Below are positions 36,390 through 47,692 of a DNA stretch of 64,000 nucleotides, in pieces. This stretch comes from Gigaspora margarita (taxonomy: Eukaryota; Glomeromycota; Glomeromycetes; Diversisporales; Gigasporaceae). The stretch covers positions 199,173 through 263,172 of the forward strand of contig WTPW01000346.1 in assembly GCA_009809945.1 (NCBI GenBank), given 5' to 3'. The position numbers and the translations under genes were made by a program. Position 1 is the first letter of the stretch, and the number at the start of each line of letters is the position of its first letter. The notes under the pieces are model-generated. The model worked only from the letters and a program-made list of their open reading frames with translations, ran no database searches and had not been told where the DNA came from.

Positions 36390-37591
36390 GCAGCTAAAAA
36401 TATCTGGTATTTTTAGTAGCTTCTGCCACATTAAGGTGTTTGCCTCTGGGCTCATACTTATATAAGATGGGCATTGTTACTGATTTTGATCATCAGGGAT
36501 TTTTTTGTCATACTCATTGTGAACATTTTTAGCATCTTCTTTTAAAAAAATAGCATATGTGATGTAGTAGTGTGGAATTGTAAATCAAAGTTGATGTATT
36601 CACCCTGCAGCTGATCGAAATCTGCAGAATGAAGTGTGGGGTATAATTCTAGAGGATATTCGGATTTTTCAAGTTCTAATTTACTAAATTAATAATCAAA
36701 ATTAATTAAATAAAATAAATTTACATAAATAATTCTTTTAAAAAAATTACCTAATCAATGTGTTTGGAATGCATTGTCTGCAAATTCAAACCCTCAACTC
36801 CAAACTTAATATGGGTTCTTCAATTTTATTCTTGCAGAACTAGCACTTTTTATAGATAAACATTAGAAAACAAAAATATTCCTCCTACATATCAGCAGAA
36901 CTTTTGAAATGGTGGATTTGATTACATTCTAGTAGATGCATAGAGCACTTGAATGTCTGGATTTGATATAATTGGCGCAAAGATCTCCAGATATCTTGTG
37001 CAATGTTACTATTGAATTTAAGCATGTAGTAGAAAAATTTATTTATGTGCATTAATGCGAAAAGGTCTTTTGGATGTAAATAAGATGTAATTTCCATTAA
37101 GAATTCAGGAATCTTAATTATATCCTTCCAGGTTTCAACCTCAATCTGCCTGCCAGTTTCTAATTTAACTTCAAAAAAAACAGTTAATAATACATATATG
37201 TATAATGCAGTAATATAATAGAGTTTAAATTAAATTTGTTACTCTACCTTCTATCCATTTTTCCTCTTGGATCAAAGCACTTGGTTCTAATTCCTCCTGG
37301 GTCGAAGAACTTGTTGCTAATTCGATTTTGAAAAAAAATTAGCATTATATACTATACATAATATTGCAGGATACAAATTATAAACTCACCTGGATTATTT
37401 AAGTAGTAATTTATTTTTTTGTGTGCATTAATAATGCAAGTTTTTATCTTTAGATCATCATTTTCTAAAGAGATCTTGTTTATAAGTTTTGTAATTTCAG
37501 ATAAAATATTATCTTTATTTTTAATATTATTTCTCAAGTTTTTAACACTAATTGAGTTAGCTTGCATTAGAATTATTGTAATTTCTATCAT
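36390..37591 (-). pseudogene. F-box protein gene with three in-frame stops
   Basis: The deduced protein has an N-terminal helical part (ATG at 37591; exon 1 to 37390), a short acidic exon 2 (37316-37248, SSSTQEELEPSALIQEEKW), and exon 3 (37168-36751) with an F-box, IPEFLMEITSYLHPKDLFAL, then NIAQDIWRSLRQLY and C-x2-C pairs around FIYKKC-stop-FCKNK and ICRQC. This F-box plus cysteine layout is common in AM-fungal F-box families. F-box proteins usually recruit targets to SCF ubiquitin ligases. The introns (37317-37389, 37169-37247, and from 36750 to about 36685) have GT-AG ends and the frame joins exactly across the first two. A further exon holds KLELEKSEYPLELYPTLHSA and DDQNQ after a frame change. 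Stops lie at 36885-36887 (TAG), 36840-36842 (TAG) and 36786-36788 (TGA). The last two replace a residue inside C-x2-C and an expected Arg. The first stop would leave about 150 residues including the F-box. Confidence 0.8.
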
Positions 37592-37639
37592 AAGTTGCTC
37601 TATAAAAATTCTGTTACAAAACTTACTCAGCACATAATA

Positions 37640-39005
37640 TGTAGTTAAGGTTGAGTTGGGTACTGTATCACCTATATCGCACTAATAAAAATTTTAAAAC
37701 ATTCGGTTAAACTCAAAGCAATTGCAAATCTATCATAATCCCAAATGCTAAGCCTAATAAACAAAAACGTGGCATAAAAATGTAAAATCCTATATAAACC
37801 AGTAAACAAACAGGTTTCATGTCAAGTGTGATCCAGATCATCTTTGATGCAAAAGACAATCGTAGAGCCTTACCTTAGCTGTCAGTGGTATAGATGTTAA
37901 GTATAACAGATAACATTCGTAATATAGTTAAGACAGGTATTACATTATTAAAGCCGGGAGTGTAATTGACTGAAGACTGGTCTTTATTTGGTCTTTTTGG
38001 TTTTCTCTGCTTCATTCAACCTTTATATTATTGTTTTACGAAAAATATTAAAAGAAATCTTCAATCCAAATAATTGTATTTAAAAAAAAAACAATGCAAA
38101 GCATACTTTTTTTTTTTCTTTTTAAAATTAATTTTTTTTTTATAAATACAACATAGATTCGGTAAAAATTTTTTTGGCCTTCATGTAAAAGAGGTAAAAA
38201 TAAACTTAGTCGTTCTTTTATTCCACAATAAACCCGATACACTTTAGCCTTGCCAAATTGTACCATGTTGTTTGGTAGTTATTGGGCAATTTGTGTCGCC
38301 GCCAGTTACCTCAAACAGTATGCAGCAATCTACGCATTTGATTAAAAGTACAGATGGATAATAAACTTCTTTCATTTACGGAGGAAGAAATTAAAAACAT
38401 CAACGAATTTATACAATTTTACAGTGTCAAAAATGTTTTTGTATTTTCAAATATAGAACAATAGGAAATAGTTTTATAACTTGAAAGTGACCAGCAATAT
38501 GCCAGTACGCACATAGAGCATAACCAATAAACTCACTTATCACTTAAAAAATCAATATATTTTCGTACAGACCGGTGAAGCTTTATAATAATAAATTTAA
38601 AAGATTTAAAATTTATAATAATTAGAGGTTGTTATAAAGAATTTTATTGAGAGAGGATCAAATATATTTGGATATTTCATTGGTCAAATTAATTCTTTCA
38701 AGAGTTCATCAATCGTCAAGACGATCATAGACGATCCATTTCGTTACTGCAAAAATAACCTCATTAAGCATCATTACAATGATAGGAATTTACTTAATAT
38801 ATATATATATATTTTTTTAATAAATCTATTAAATTTTTTTATAACTTTCTATTAAAATCATGTTTCTAATATGATTTATTCTTTTATAATAATTATGAAA
38901 TTTCTTTTACATAATGCAAAATTATATAAAATTTCTCTTAATAAATAAATTTATAGTATAGAGATAAAGCTAGTGAAAAATTCTAGGAAAAAATCAGGAA
39001 ATTTT
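37640..39005. other. Intergenic with small open frames of unknown status
   Basis: Two short divergent frames face away from each other: a 72-codon frame on minus (38266-38048, MVQFGKAKVYRVYCGIKERL) and a 36-codon frame on plus (from about 38353, MDNKLLSFTEEEIKNINEF). The base composition here is less extreme than in the repeats. I know no family for either; they could be first exons of decayed genes or chance frames. Confidence 0.25.
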
Positions 39006-39015
39006 TTGTAATAAA

Positions 39016-39232
39016 AGCCACATAAATTTAATTTATTGATTTTCGTAACATGAAACTTTTTAAATAGACGCGGTCGGCCGGCTCTTTTTTTTTTTTTTTT
39101 AAAAAAAAAATTTTATATATATAATTTTTTTTTCAAAACTCACTCGATTATTAAAACATAAAAAAAAATTGTTATAAAAATTGATTCGATTCGATCGGGT
39201 TACGAGAGCCAATTAATTAACTTTGCATGGCC
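39016..39232. mobile_element. Harbinger/Tourist-like MITE, copy 2
   Basis: AGCCACATAAATTTAATTTA and GATTTTCGTAAC at the left pair with GTTACGAGAGCC and AATTAATTAACTTTGCATGGCC at the right. It resembles 25450-25670. The first base of the left end appears lost. CGGTCGGCCGGC near 39070 is a small GC-rich island inside it. Confidence 0.6.
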
Positions 39233-39806
39233 ATATATAATTTTAACATAGGGATTAAAAAACGTTTCACTTGTAATAACATTCATTAAGTTGAAATTCC
39301 AAAAAACGATTCTGCCTTCGATGAATAGAAGAAAATTAAAGAGGCGAAAAATTGATTTATTAAACGTTGTGAAATTGTGTTAAATAATAAAATGAAAATT
39401 TAAATATTAGTGAAACTTTACAAATTATAAATAAAATGAATTTACAAAGACTATGCTGACCTATGAAATATTACTTTTTTTTTAATTGTATAGATGTCTT
39501 TTTTTTTTTTTTCTGGTAATAAAAAATCTTGTGTCATTACGATGATACCAAAAAAGTATTAACGGTTTTCTCTCTTATTTAATATATCGCAAAGTGGTCA
39601 ATAAATTAAATTTTTACCAGATTTAGGTAGTCAAAGATAGTATATATAGTACAAATATAAACTTAATTATTAAAATTTCTTTTAGAATATTTTGCACAAT
39701 TAATTGTGTGTTTTTGGGTAACCTAAATGACTTAATTATTTTCCCGACGCAAGTCAGAAAAATATTTGTAATCAATTTTGGAGATTATTGCCGCATTGTA
39801 CAATGA

Positions 39807-39814
39807 TATATAAA
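39807..39814 (+). promoter_or_regulatory. Possible TATA box of the methyltransferase gene
   Basis: TATATAAA lies about 100 bp before the ATG at 39916. In DNA this AT-rich the match could be chance. Confidence 0.3.
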
Positions 39815-40533
39815 CTAACGAAAAATAAATCAAAAGCATCTCTGAATTTGCAACACTTCACGCATTTCCATTTATTTGAATTTATACAATAAGAATATTT
39901 AAATTAGTATTTACTATGGTTTGTCTTTCTTCTAAATTAAGCGAAAAAGGCGATACTATAAATTCACAAAATACGCAAACAGAATTTCGATACGTTGATG
40001 GTAGAAGATTTCATAATTTAAAAAGTGCCGTATATTCTCTACCGAATGATGACGACGAATCAGATAGATTACATATGCAGCATTTCTTGATTAGATATAT
40101 CTGGCAAAACAACTTTTCTGCTCCTATCGAACATATTTTAAATGATCCAAACACAAAAATCCTCGACGTTGGGTATGTAATTATTATTATTATTATAGTT
40201 GTGATAATGTTTGATGAAAATATCTTTGTTCTCGGGATTTATTGTACAGTAATTTATGAGATCTCAACTTATTTGCGTATTTATGCAATTGAACTTTCAA
40301 AAATTAGACGAACTTTTTAAAGCTTCAATAATTCATCACAAATTTATGGTCAAGTTGAACTAATCCACTGGCACAATACAATTAATAAAAAATATTATTT
40401 TATTATTGCAAAGATATATTATATTTGTTAAATTTTTATCAAAAATAACTAATACTAACTTCAATTTTATTACATATATTCGCATAATTTTAGATGTGGT
40501 TCAGCTTCGTGGTCATTTGATATGGCTACTAAG

Positions 40534-40768
40534 CAGTGTCTGAAATTCAATTTTTAAATTAGTTGCGGGCTGCAACTAAATAAAAAAAAATAGTTGCGGA
40601 TTATAAGAATTTATAAAAATTTAGTTGCGCGTATGAGCATTTAATCAAAATTTATAAGTAAAATTTGCAAATTTATGTGCGGAATTTGCATATGCACTTC
40701 AGATTTTGGTTGCGGAAATTTAAAATTTGTTGCGGTCCGCAGACTCCGCAACCCAATTTCAGACACTG
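40534..40768. mobile_element. hAT-like MITE on a splice donor, perfect 8 bp duplication
   Basis: Perfect 14 bp ends CAGTGTCTGAAATT / AATTTCAGACACTG and a perfect target duplication CTACTAAG (40526-40533 and 40769-40776). Subterminal GTTGCGG words on both sides. CAGTG is a typical hAT start. The target covers the exon 2 / intron 2 boundary of the methyltransferase gene. Confidence 0.92.
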
Positions 40769-41248
40769 CTACTAAGTATGATTTTTTAAATGCGTCTTCA
40801 ATTCTTCGTCTACTTATAAACTATTCATCTTAATTTTTTTTTTTTTTTTTTTTTTTTTTAGGTATCCATTAATAAATGTTTTTGGATTAGATATATCGCC
40901 AAACCAAGCTGTAACGATAAAGCCAAAAAATTTCACATTTATTAAAGCAAACGTTCTGGAAGGAATTCCATTTGAAGATGACACTTTTGATTATGTATTT
41001 CAACGATATTTACTTGGTGGATATACTAAAGAGAAGTGGCCAGACGCAATAAATGAGATTGTCAGAGTTTTAAAACCGGGTGGATTTTTAGAGGTATGCT
41101 TTATTTAGCAATTGCCGTATAAGTGCGAAATAATGCTCGTGTGCATTATTATAACTCATATGATAATGAAATTATTACATGTGTTATAATGTATGTTTAT
41201 TTCAAATTACAGTAAAACTCAACCTACGTATCATGATATATATAGCAC

Positions 41249-41353
41249 CATTATTGGGCAAATGGGCGTGATTTGACAAATTATTGGCTACACGTGCCGC
41301 CCCGCGGCAAGTATTCATTTGCCGTTATTCACCAATTTTTGCCCAATAATGTA
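41249..41353. mobile_element. Small hairpin MITE in intron 3
   Basis: CATTATTGGGCAAAT at the left pairs with TTTTTGCCCAATAATG at the right. The centre, GCCGCCCCGCGGCAAG, is unusually GC-rich for the window. Confidence 0.65.
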
Positions 41354-41696
41354 TACATATATATAAAGCATATTGTAATTTACTTGCATCAAGATCAATA
41401 TTCTTCACGATTAATTTTAATATAATCTAAGCTCATGTGACAATCGTGAAGAATCTTCATGGTTTATTGGTTGTAGAACTTTATCAAAGAATCTTCATGA
41501 TCGGCTTTCATTGCATCGATCTGTTATGCTCATAACCAATTAACAATATTCTAGTACAGCATGATTCTTTCACATGGGCATTATTTTCTCTTATATAGCA
41601 TGTTAGTTATTATTATTATAGTTAGTAGAGGTGAAAAGTCAAAAAAAAAATTTTTTTTTTGGTTTTTTTTTTTTTTTTAATCAACAAAATTGTAAA

Positions 41697-41940
41697 ACCT
41701 AAACCGTTTAGACCATTTGAAGTTGATTCTTCGGTTAACATGATTTTCTAGGTCTCTCGGGAGGGGGTAAAATAAAAGAACATATGAAAATGAACAAAGA
41801 TGGGCCAATTTCATTGATTAATGTAAATCAGGTGATTGGCGAGAGTCATCCAGTGTTTTGATTGGTTGTTCATGTTTCGGCAGTTGTGGGGCGATGTTAA
41901 CCGAAAAATTAACTTCGAACGGCCTTATTGAAAAATGGGT
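41697..41940. mobile_element. MITE in intron 3, about 40 bp inverted ends
   Basis: AAACCGTTTAGACCATTTGA and CTTCGGTTAACAT at the left match the complement of ATGTTAACCGAAAAATTAAC and TTCGAACGGCC at the right. It lies between a T/A homopolymer stretch and exon 4. Confidence 0.65.
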
Positions 41941-42902
41941 TTATTACTAACAATAATTTAAAACAATTATTTTGTTAATATATTTATTTTAAAAAGATAA
42001 TGGAACCTTCCATGTTACATAATGTAGGACCAGCTACCAACCGTTTATGTGAAACTGGTATATTTCGTTAGTATTGTTAATTTGTACTACAGTAATGTTC
42101 TACTTAATGAATATCTTTCCATAAAGACATGGAGGCAATGAAACAATGAGGTACTGACCCATATGCAGCTGAAAAATTAGTTAAATATGCGCAAAACCAA
42201 GGTATCATACTTTAATATCAAGTTACAAATTAAAATTTATTGGTAGATAGAGTGAAATAATAATTTATTTATAATTGATCATTAAATTAGGTCAGTTGGA
42301 AAATATTAGAGAAGAAATAAGAGAATGCCGTCATGGTACAAATTCTAGTGATGCAGACCTTAAATTTAGTAAGGCGGTAATGTATTACACAAGCTACATT
42401 GTTTTCGTCTTTTTTTTTTATAAAATTAATTTTAGAATTTTTATTTTCATGCAAATAAACAGGCAATTGACAATTTAATTGACCTTTATTCTTGTTGGAA
42501 ACCCTTTCTATCAAAATTAATGCAAATTTCTTCTGAAGAATATGATGAATTAATTAAAATATCTGAAAAAGAACTATTCGAATATGATACATATTTTTAT
42601 CAAGTTCGGGTTTATGCAAACAAAATCGTTAATAGTAATAATGAATAAATAAGTCAAGAAACATTTAATATCAATATTTTATACTTGCATTATAAATAAT
42701 ATAGTGTTAATATATATATAATTATGATATGAATAGAATAACCCGAGTTGAAGTGCTAATTTATCATATATAACATACGTTCACATATATAATTATTTAT
42801 TTAAAATCCAACATAAAGTTTATTTTAATATTGAATAAGTATATAATTCTAATAGATCATCAATTAATAAAGTAATAATTACATTTTTTTCAAGGAATAT
42901 TA

Positions 42903-43142
42903 TATTCATAACACCGGTGTTATATAACACCCTATAATGCAAACTAGTTATGGTTATAGTTAGGGTTAGGGTTAGAGTTAGGTTTAGAGTTCGGGTTAAA
43001 GTTAAAAGTAAAATTTATAGTAAAATTGCGAGAGGAGCATTTTTGTTAGTAACACAACAGGGGTTACCCTAGTAAATTTTGAGATATTCGAGAATTGAAA
43101 AGTGTTTAATATAGGGTGTTATATAACACGGTGTTATGAATA
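42903..43142. mobile_element. MITE with TTAGGG run
   Basis: TTCATAACACCGGTGTTATA at the left and TATAACACGGTGTTATGAA at the right are inverted ends; TATA lies outside both. The interior has GTTAGGGTTAGGGTTAGAG (about 42958-42976). It lies 250 bp after the methyltransferase stop codon. Confidence 0.85.
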
Positions 43143-43385
43143 TAACTTTCCTTTTTTCAAATATTAAAAATTGTAAATTGTTCTGTAATAAATCATCAAA
43201 ACTTACATTAAACCTTTTGTCTTTTGTTGCCTTGTCAGTTTTATTACTTCCTTATTAGTTTTATTAGCTGTTAGATTTTGTTTATTTAATACTTTTAATT
43301 AAAATTTTGCTCTATAAAATATATTAGTATAGATTAGAGCTTATGCTATTGAAATAAAGGCAAATAATATGTTAATAGTACGTAC

Positions 43386-43822
43386 AGTGTTTCCAACTTC
43401 TGAAATTACCGTAATCCCTCTGATGATCGTCCACCACGAAGAAATCAGAAAATTTTGACACTTTTTTATGAATAAGCATAATTTACATGTCAAAAAATAA
43501 AATTCCCGAGTTTCTTTATCATATTTCTATTCTACAGGATTATTAAATCATAACTGGTAATTCATTTGGCAAAATAATATCAAAATTTCCTGTTCTTTTT
43601 TTTTTTTGGTAGTGGGAATCCTTAAATTATTTTGACAAAATAACTAAAGTTCTAATGCATTACTATAATAATATTAGGGAACTGAAATATAATGGGAATT
43701 CCTGAAAATTTTTTATTTCTAGAAAGTTTAATTAGATATATTCATAAAAAAGTGACAAAAATTCAGCTTCATCGTGGTGGAGAGAGGTTAAAAGTAATTT
43801 GAAGCACTATAGATTTTGTAGT
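43386..43822. mobile_element. Possible hAT-like MITE, diverged
   Basis: CAGTGTTTCCAACTTCTGAA at the left and the complement of TTTGAAGCACTA at the right, with inner matches CCACCACGA / TCGTGGTGG and CACTTTTTTATGAAT / ATTCATAAAAAAGTG. I see no target duplication. Confidence 0.55.
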
Positions 43823-43859
43823 TATAGTTTGCGAAGCTTCTGTATGACTATTACAGCTG

Positions 43860-44330
43860 TTTTAAAAGGGCGTAAGCATGTGCACATCATTACACTAAGG
43901 GAAATCTATACGATTTCACCGATTTCCCTTTGATATTCCTTATTCGCGGAATCAGGAAAATCGGATAATAGAACGATTTCTCATAAATAACATAGATTCA
44001 ATGTTAGATTTGAATAAACTTATTAAAGTTGTATAAATATATTGGTTATTGGTATAAAAAAAAATCTTAAAGGTATATTGTTTTTTATTTTTTAAAAGAG
44101 CTAATTTTAGCAGTTGACAAAGTTATACTTTTTGTCATTATAATTCACGACAACCTTAATTCATCTCTTGATATGTATTTGATATCTTAAATAGTTAACT
44201 TCTTTGTTTACATATACTTTAATTAATCAAATAATAAATTTATTGAATGAAATTTAAATAAATGATTAATACAAAAAAGACAATTTAAACACTCGTAAAT
44301 ACTAAAATAATTGAAATATTTATAATATTC
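43860..44330. other. Intergenic, short hairpin only
   Basis: AAGGGAAATC ... GATTTCCCTTT (about 43908-43943) can form a short stem between the two genes. Nothing else is recognisable before the end of the BTB-TLD gene. Confidence 0.4.
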
Positions 44331-44336
44331 TTTGGA

Positions 44337-45920
44337 TTAATTTTTTTTTTTAATTTGAAATATTTCATATTCCACCACTGAAAAATTTGTTGCTTTCTTG
44401 GTTTTAAGTGCTTTTTCATACGGCGAATTTTTTCCTTTTCTACACACACAAGTTTTACCCTTATTGAAAGTACCAAACATGCCAAGATCCTTACCGAAAA
44501 CTGGACCATTTGTAACTCTACATGAAATTGCAATTCCCGGTTTGTTTACTCGACTGCATATGGATTTTTTAATATCGTTCTTTAATGAAAAAATAAAACT
44601 TTCATTGCATCTTATATTCCTTTTTTTATCGGTAATTGGCTTTTCCCAACCAATAGGATTATATCCACCAAGAATTTCACCAGTACCTTCAACCTTCATG
44701 ACTACAACAACATTTTTTTGTTTATTGCATAAATTCCAGAATGACTCAGGTGTAAATCCATCTCTGGTTCCACGAAGAAGTAAATTAAATTCGTATGGAT
44801 TATTTGTCACAGAATAATTAGTTTTTTCATCAATCCATGAAGCAATTATAGCCGTCTGTGCATCATCAATAATAATTGAACATGATTTCGTTGCATTAGG
44901 TTGTAAAAATGTTTGTGTTAAAGTTACTTGAGGTATCACTCTGGATGGTAATGGTTGTGTTAAAATTCGACGAGGTGGAAGAATTGTCGATCTTATATGT
45001 CGATTTGGTGACATGAATTTTGTTGAAATGTCTTCCCAAAGATCCTTACCCAGGATTTGTTGATAAGGTAGTACACTGTCAATAATATCATCTGGTGACA
45101 TTTGAAAATAACGAACAAGAGGTAAGAGATTTCGTAAGGTAGTCTTTAAAGTTAAAATATTCTCGTAAGACCATGTTTTAAAATCGGATGGTAAACTAGG
45201 ATTTTGTGCAATTCCCCATTCAATAACATGATTCCAAATTTTAACTTCTTTCATTTGTAAATCATCTCGTATAATAAGTGAAATTAACGTATTTTCTTGA
45301 AGATTAATAAAGTCTCTAGATTCAAAAACTTTATCTGGATACTTTGTAACAATATCATTGCACCAATCTTGTAATTTTTGAAGTTTAGCATTTTGAAAAC
45401 TTTGGTTGTAAATACGATTAAAATGTAAACGAAGCCAATGAGCTTCCATTACAGTTAAATGTGTTTCAAGATATTTGGCTAATTCATCAAGAAGAAATTC
45501 GTAAGCAACAAGCATAAGTTCAAAAATAAATGCTGCATCATATTGTTCGAGTAAAATAATTCCTCCATAAATATATCTTTTGTATAAAATTTAAGAATAC
45601 TGTATTTTAGAATTTTTTTTTACAGCGTAATACTTATAGATTATTCATCGTAATATAAAACCAACTTACTTGATAATAATTTCAAACTGTTGGATAGAAA
45701 CACCCTTTAAGCTAATTGTTTTAAAATTATTATGATTTGTGCCAACTTTCGCTAATTCATTGCGAAAATATAAAGATCTATATTTTAAAACAACGGAATG
45801 TGCTTTATATATTGTTGAGTTTAAAGGTTCACCAACTTCAATAATCACATTAAAATCTTCCGTATCATCAAGAATGTCAAGATAATTGTTTGAAAGTGTT
45901 TCAAAGAATTGTACTTTCAT
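44337..45920 (-). CDS. BTB-BACK-TLD domain protein, two exons
   Basis: Exon 1 is 45920-45670 and exon 2 is 45576-44337, joined by a 93 bp GT-AG intron; the spliced frame gives 496 residues. I chose the ATG at 45920, because MKVQFFETLSNNYLDILDD is the usual start of this AM-fungal family and the upstream codons do not fit it. Residues about 20-125 form a BTB domain (DFNVIIEVGE, YKAHSVVLKYRSLYFRNEL, then KYIYGGIILL across the splice). About 130-230 is a BACK-like helical part (DWCNDIVTKYPDKVFES). About 310-490 is a TLD domain (FNLLLRGTRDGFTPESFWNL, GGYNPIGW, SFIFSL, VEYEIFQ). BTB proteins often act as substrate adaptors of CUL3 ubiquitin ligases; the exact target is unknown. No stop, frame change or insertion breaks it, unlike both neighbouring host genes. 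The next gene upstream in its direction is not in the window. Confidence 0.93.
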
Positions 45921-46711
45921 CTTTACGTAAAAAAAGTAGCGTACACGATGTAAAATAAAGTCTTTAAAAACACCGTTCAAGCGTGAGAATTTTAAAATCA
46001 ATTATGCATTTTTAGTGTGTCCAGAACTCTTATAATTGGGCTACGGTATGATTAAGCCACTGTATAGCAGCAACCAATCAAATGCTAGCCCTAACAATAT
46101 GGGTAATAGCTTTCGGGGAATTGTGCGACAACCACATAATAGTAAAGATTTTGTGGCTGATTTGGCTGGCGCTACTGATATTATACCTCTATGCAGGAAT
46201 GATTAATTAGGTCAATTGTAAATATGCACTATATATATATGTATATAGTAATATACGACGAATAATAATTATAAGAAAGGTGAAATTTGCGCAGAGAGGT
46301 GATGATTTTCTTGGATTTGCATCAATAATTAAATATTTCGGGTTCAAGATGAAAAGAGGTCTTCGCTAATAATATATCATAGTAGAAGTTGATATAAGCG
46401 ATGGAAATTTTAATATAATCGTTCTTTTTAAAGTAATAAATCGATTTTTTCATAATAAGGTAAAGGGAAAAATATTTGGTAAATATTAATAAGTAGCTGC
46501 GCGACGTAGTCACGCTAAACCAGGAACGGATGATAAACTGTATGGATTAATGGTCAGGATTAAGCTTAATTCGATTAAATTTCGAAATTACACATTAGGG
46601 AGTTATTTCGCATTTATACGGAAAGTCTATTTAACAAACTCCGATATAAATAGTTATATTTTGTATCGAATACAGATACAGCTGATTTGAAAATTAATAG
46701 GCAAGTGATAA

Positions 46712-46946
46712 CTCATAGAGGGGGTCCCCAAAAATTCCGTGTCGGTATACTTCAGAGCGCATCGGAATCACGGTCGGCTGGATCGGAATTGTTCAATTTT
46801 GCCCAAGATCATAAAAAATTTTACCACTAAATCATATTCATTAATTAAGTAAAAAATTCCCAGCTGATAATCTATAGAACCTACAACTTGGGCTAAACGC
46901 CGATCTAGATCTGCCGCATTCAAGCCGGAAATTTGGGGACCCTTCT
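46712..46946. mobile_element. MITE with 11 bp flanking duplication
   Basis: GCAAGTGATAA occurs at 46701-46711 and 46947-46957. Imperfect inverted ends AGAGGGGGTCCCCAAAAATT and the complement of AATTTGGGGACCCTTCT. GC content is high for the window. The 60-codon minus frame inside lacks any family features. A duplication of 9-11 bp would fit Mutator-like elements. Confidence 0.75.
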
Positions 46947-46983
46947 GCAAGTGATAAATTTAGCGATAATTAAAATTTTCACA

Positions 46984-47240
46984 TAGTGCTGCCGGCCCAG
47001 CTGGTCCAGCCGCAGCTAAGCCGCAGTAAATATTTCGTAAACAAGCTTTTGTAGCGAATTTTTTGCATAAACTAAATTAATAAATGTATTTTTGTAATCA
47101 TAATTACCTCAAGAACACCTTGAAAATTTATCCTAAATTCCACACAAAAGCACAGCAAAAAATAGTTAAGGCAAAAATTACTACTAATCAAACTGCTGAT
47201 AATCAATATGAAAAAAATGGTTTTGAATTAATTTTACCAC
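46984..47240. repeat. Left arm of a 2.8 kb inverted pair
   Basis: Matches the complement of 49486-49783 over its length, including TAGTGCTGC, CAGCTAAGC, CAAGCTTTTGTAGCGAATT, CTAAATTCC and AAACTGCTGAT. Either the two are ends of one 2.8 kb element or two copies of one repeat in opposite directions. Confidence 0.7.
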
Positions 47241-47261
47241 AGAGTAAACCTATTTGTTAAA

Positions 47262-47505
47262 AAAAATTCCTTTTTCGTAGCTAAAAATTTCAAAAAAAAA
47301 ATAAAAATTATGTCAAAATTAAGAATCTTGAATATCATCGGGTAAAACATTAACTGGTGATATTTGCCGATTCAAGGTCTCGATAATCACTGGTCACAGA
47401 TGTCCCAGAATTTATGTAATGTAGGCCACCAATCTCCATAATTCTTAATTTTGGCCGGAATTTTATTTTTTTTTGAAATTTTTAGCTATATAAAAGGAAA
47501 TTTTT
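47262..47505. mobile_element. Hairpin element inside the left arm's flank
   Basis: AAATTCCTTTTTCGTAGCTA at the left pairs with TAGCTATATAAAAGGAAATTT at the right; AAAATTAAGAAT and ATTCTTAATTTT pair further in. No coding potential. Confidence 0.65.
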
Positions 47506-47658
47506 TAGTGAAGTTGATGCATTCTGTTGGATAGTTAATTCTTGAACAAGATTGCTAACTTGATTAATTTTTGTTTTTTTGCACTTTCTAATTGAGCATA
47601 AGTATGGATATTTATATATCTTGTGAATAGTGTTTAGAAGCTAAGAAATAGTTTAAAA

Positions 47659-47692
47659 CTGCTCGATACGAAAGTATCGAGGCAGTTTTTGT
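47659..47692. repeat. Compact hairpin, GAAA loop
   Basis: CTGCTCGATAC-GAAA-GTATCGAGGCAG (one unpaired base) inside A- and T-runs. On either strand it would form a stable tetraloop stem. Confidence 0.6.

Larger units (their letters stand above)
39916..42648 (+). pseudogene. SAM-dependent methyltransferase gene, seven exons, probably disrupted
   Basis: Class I methyltransferase that would use S-adenosylmethionine; substrate unknown. Exons read as 39916-40172, 40494-40532, 40862-41093, 41997-42057, 42127-42201, 42291-42376 and 42463-42648: 936 nt, 312 codons, in frame at every junction. Motif I is ILDVGCGSASW (about residues 82-92), followed by GLDISPNQ with the acidic SAM-binding residue, FEDDTFDYVFQRYLL and EIVRVLKPGGFLE; the C-terminal half is helical (GQLENIREEIRECRHG, ISSEEYDELIKIS). 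This family is large in AM fungi. Two lesions: a hAT-like MITE at 40534-40768 sits on the exon 2 donor, leaving GC instead of GT after the exon; and exon 5 has TGA at 42147-42149 where an Arg is expected (CGA to TGA). Exon 5 is 75 nt, so skipping it would keep the frame. Intron 3 is swollen by two MITEs. I infer a recent pseudogene or a gene needing unusual splicing. Confidence 0.85.

Noticed and set aside
44398..44817. 139-codon plus-strand frame
   Set aside because: Antisense to the conserved TLD domain, which has clear family motifs on the minus strand.
46768..46950. 60-codon minus-strand frame (MQKGPQISGLNAADLDRR)
   Set aside because: Entirely inside a MITE with its own target duplication; no sign of coding constraint.
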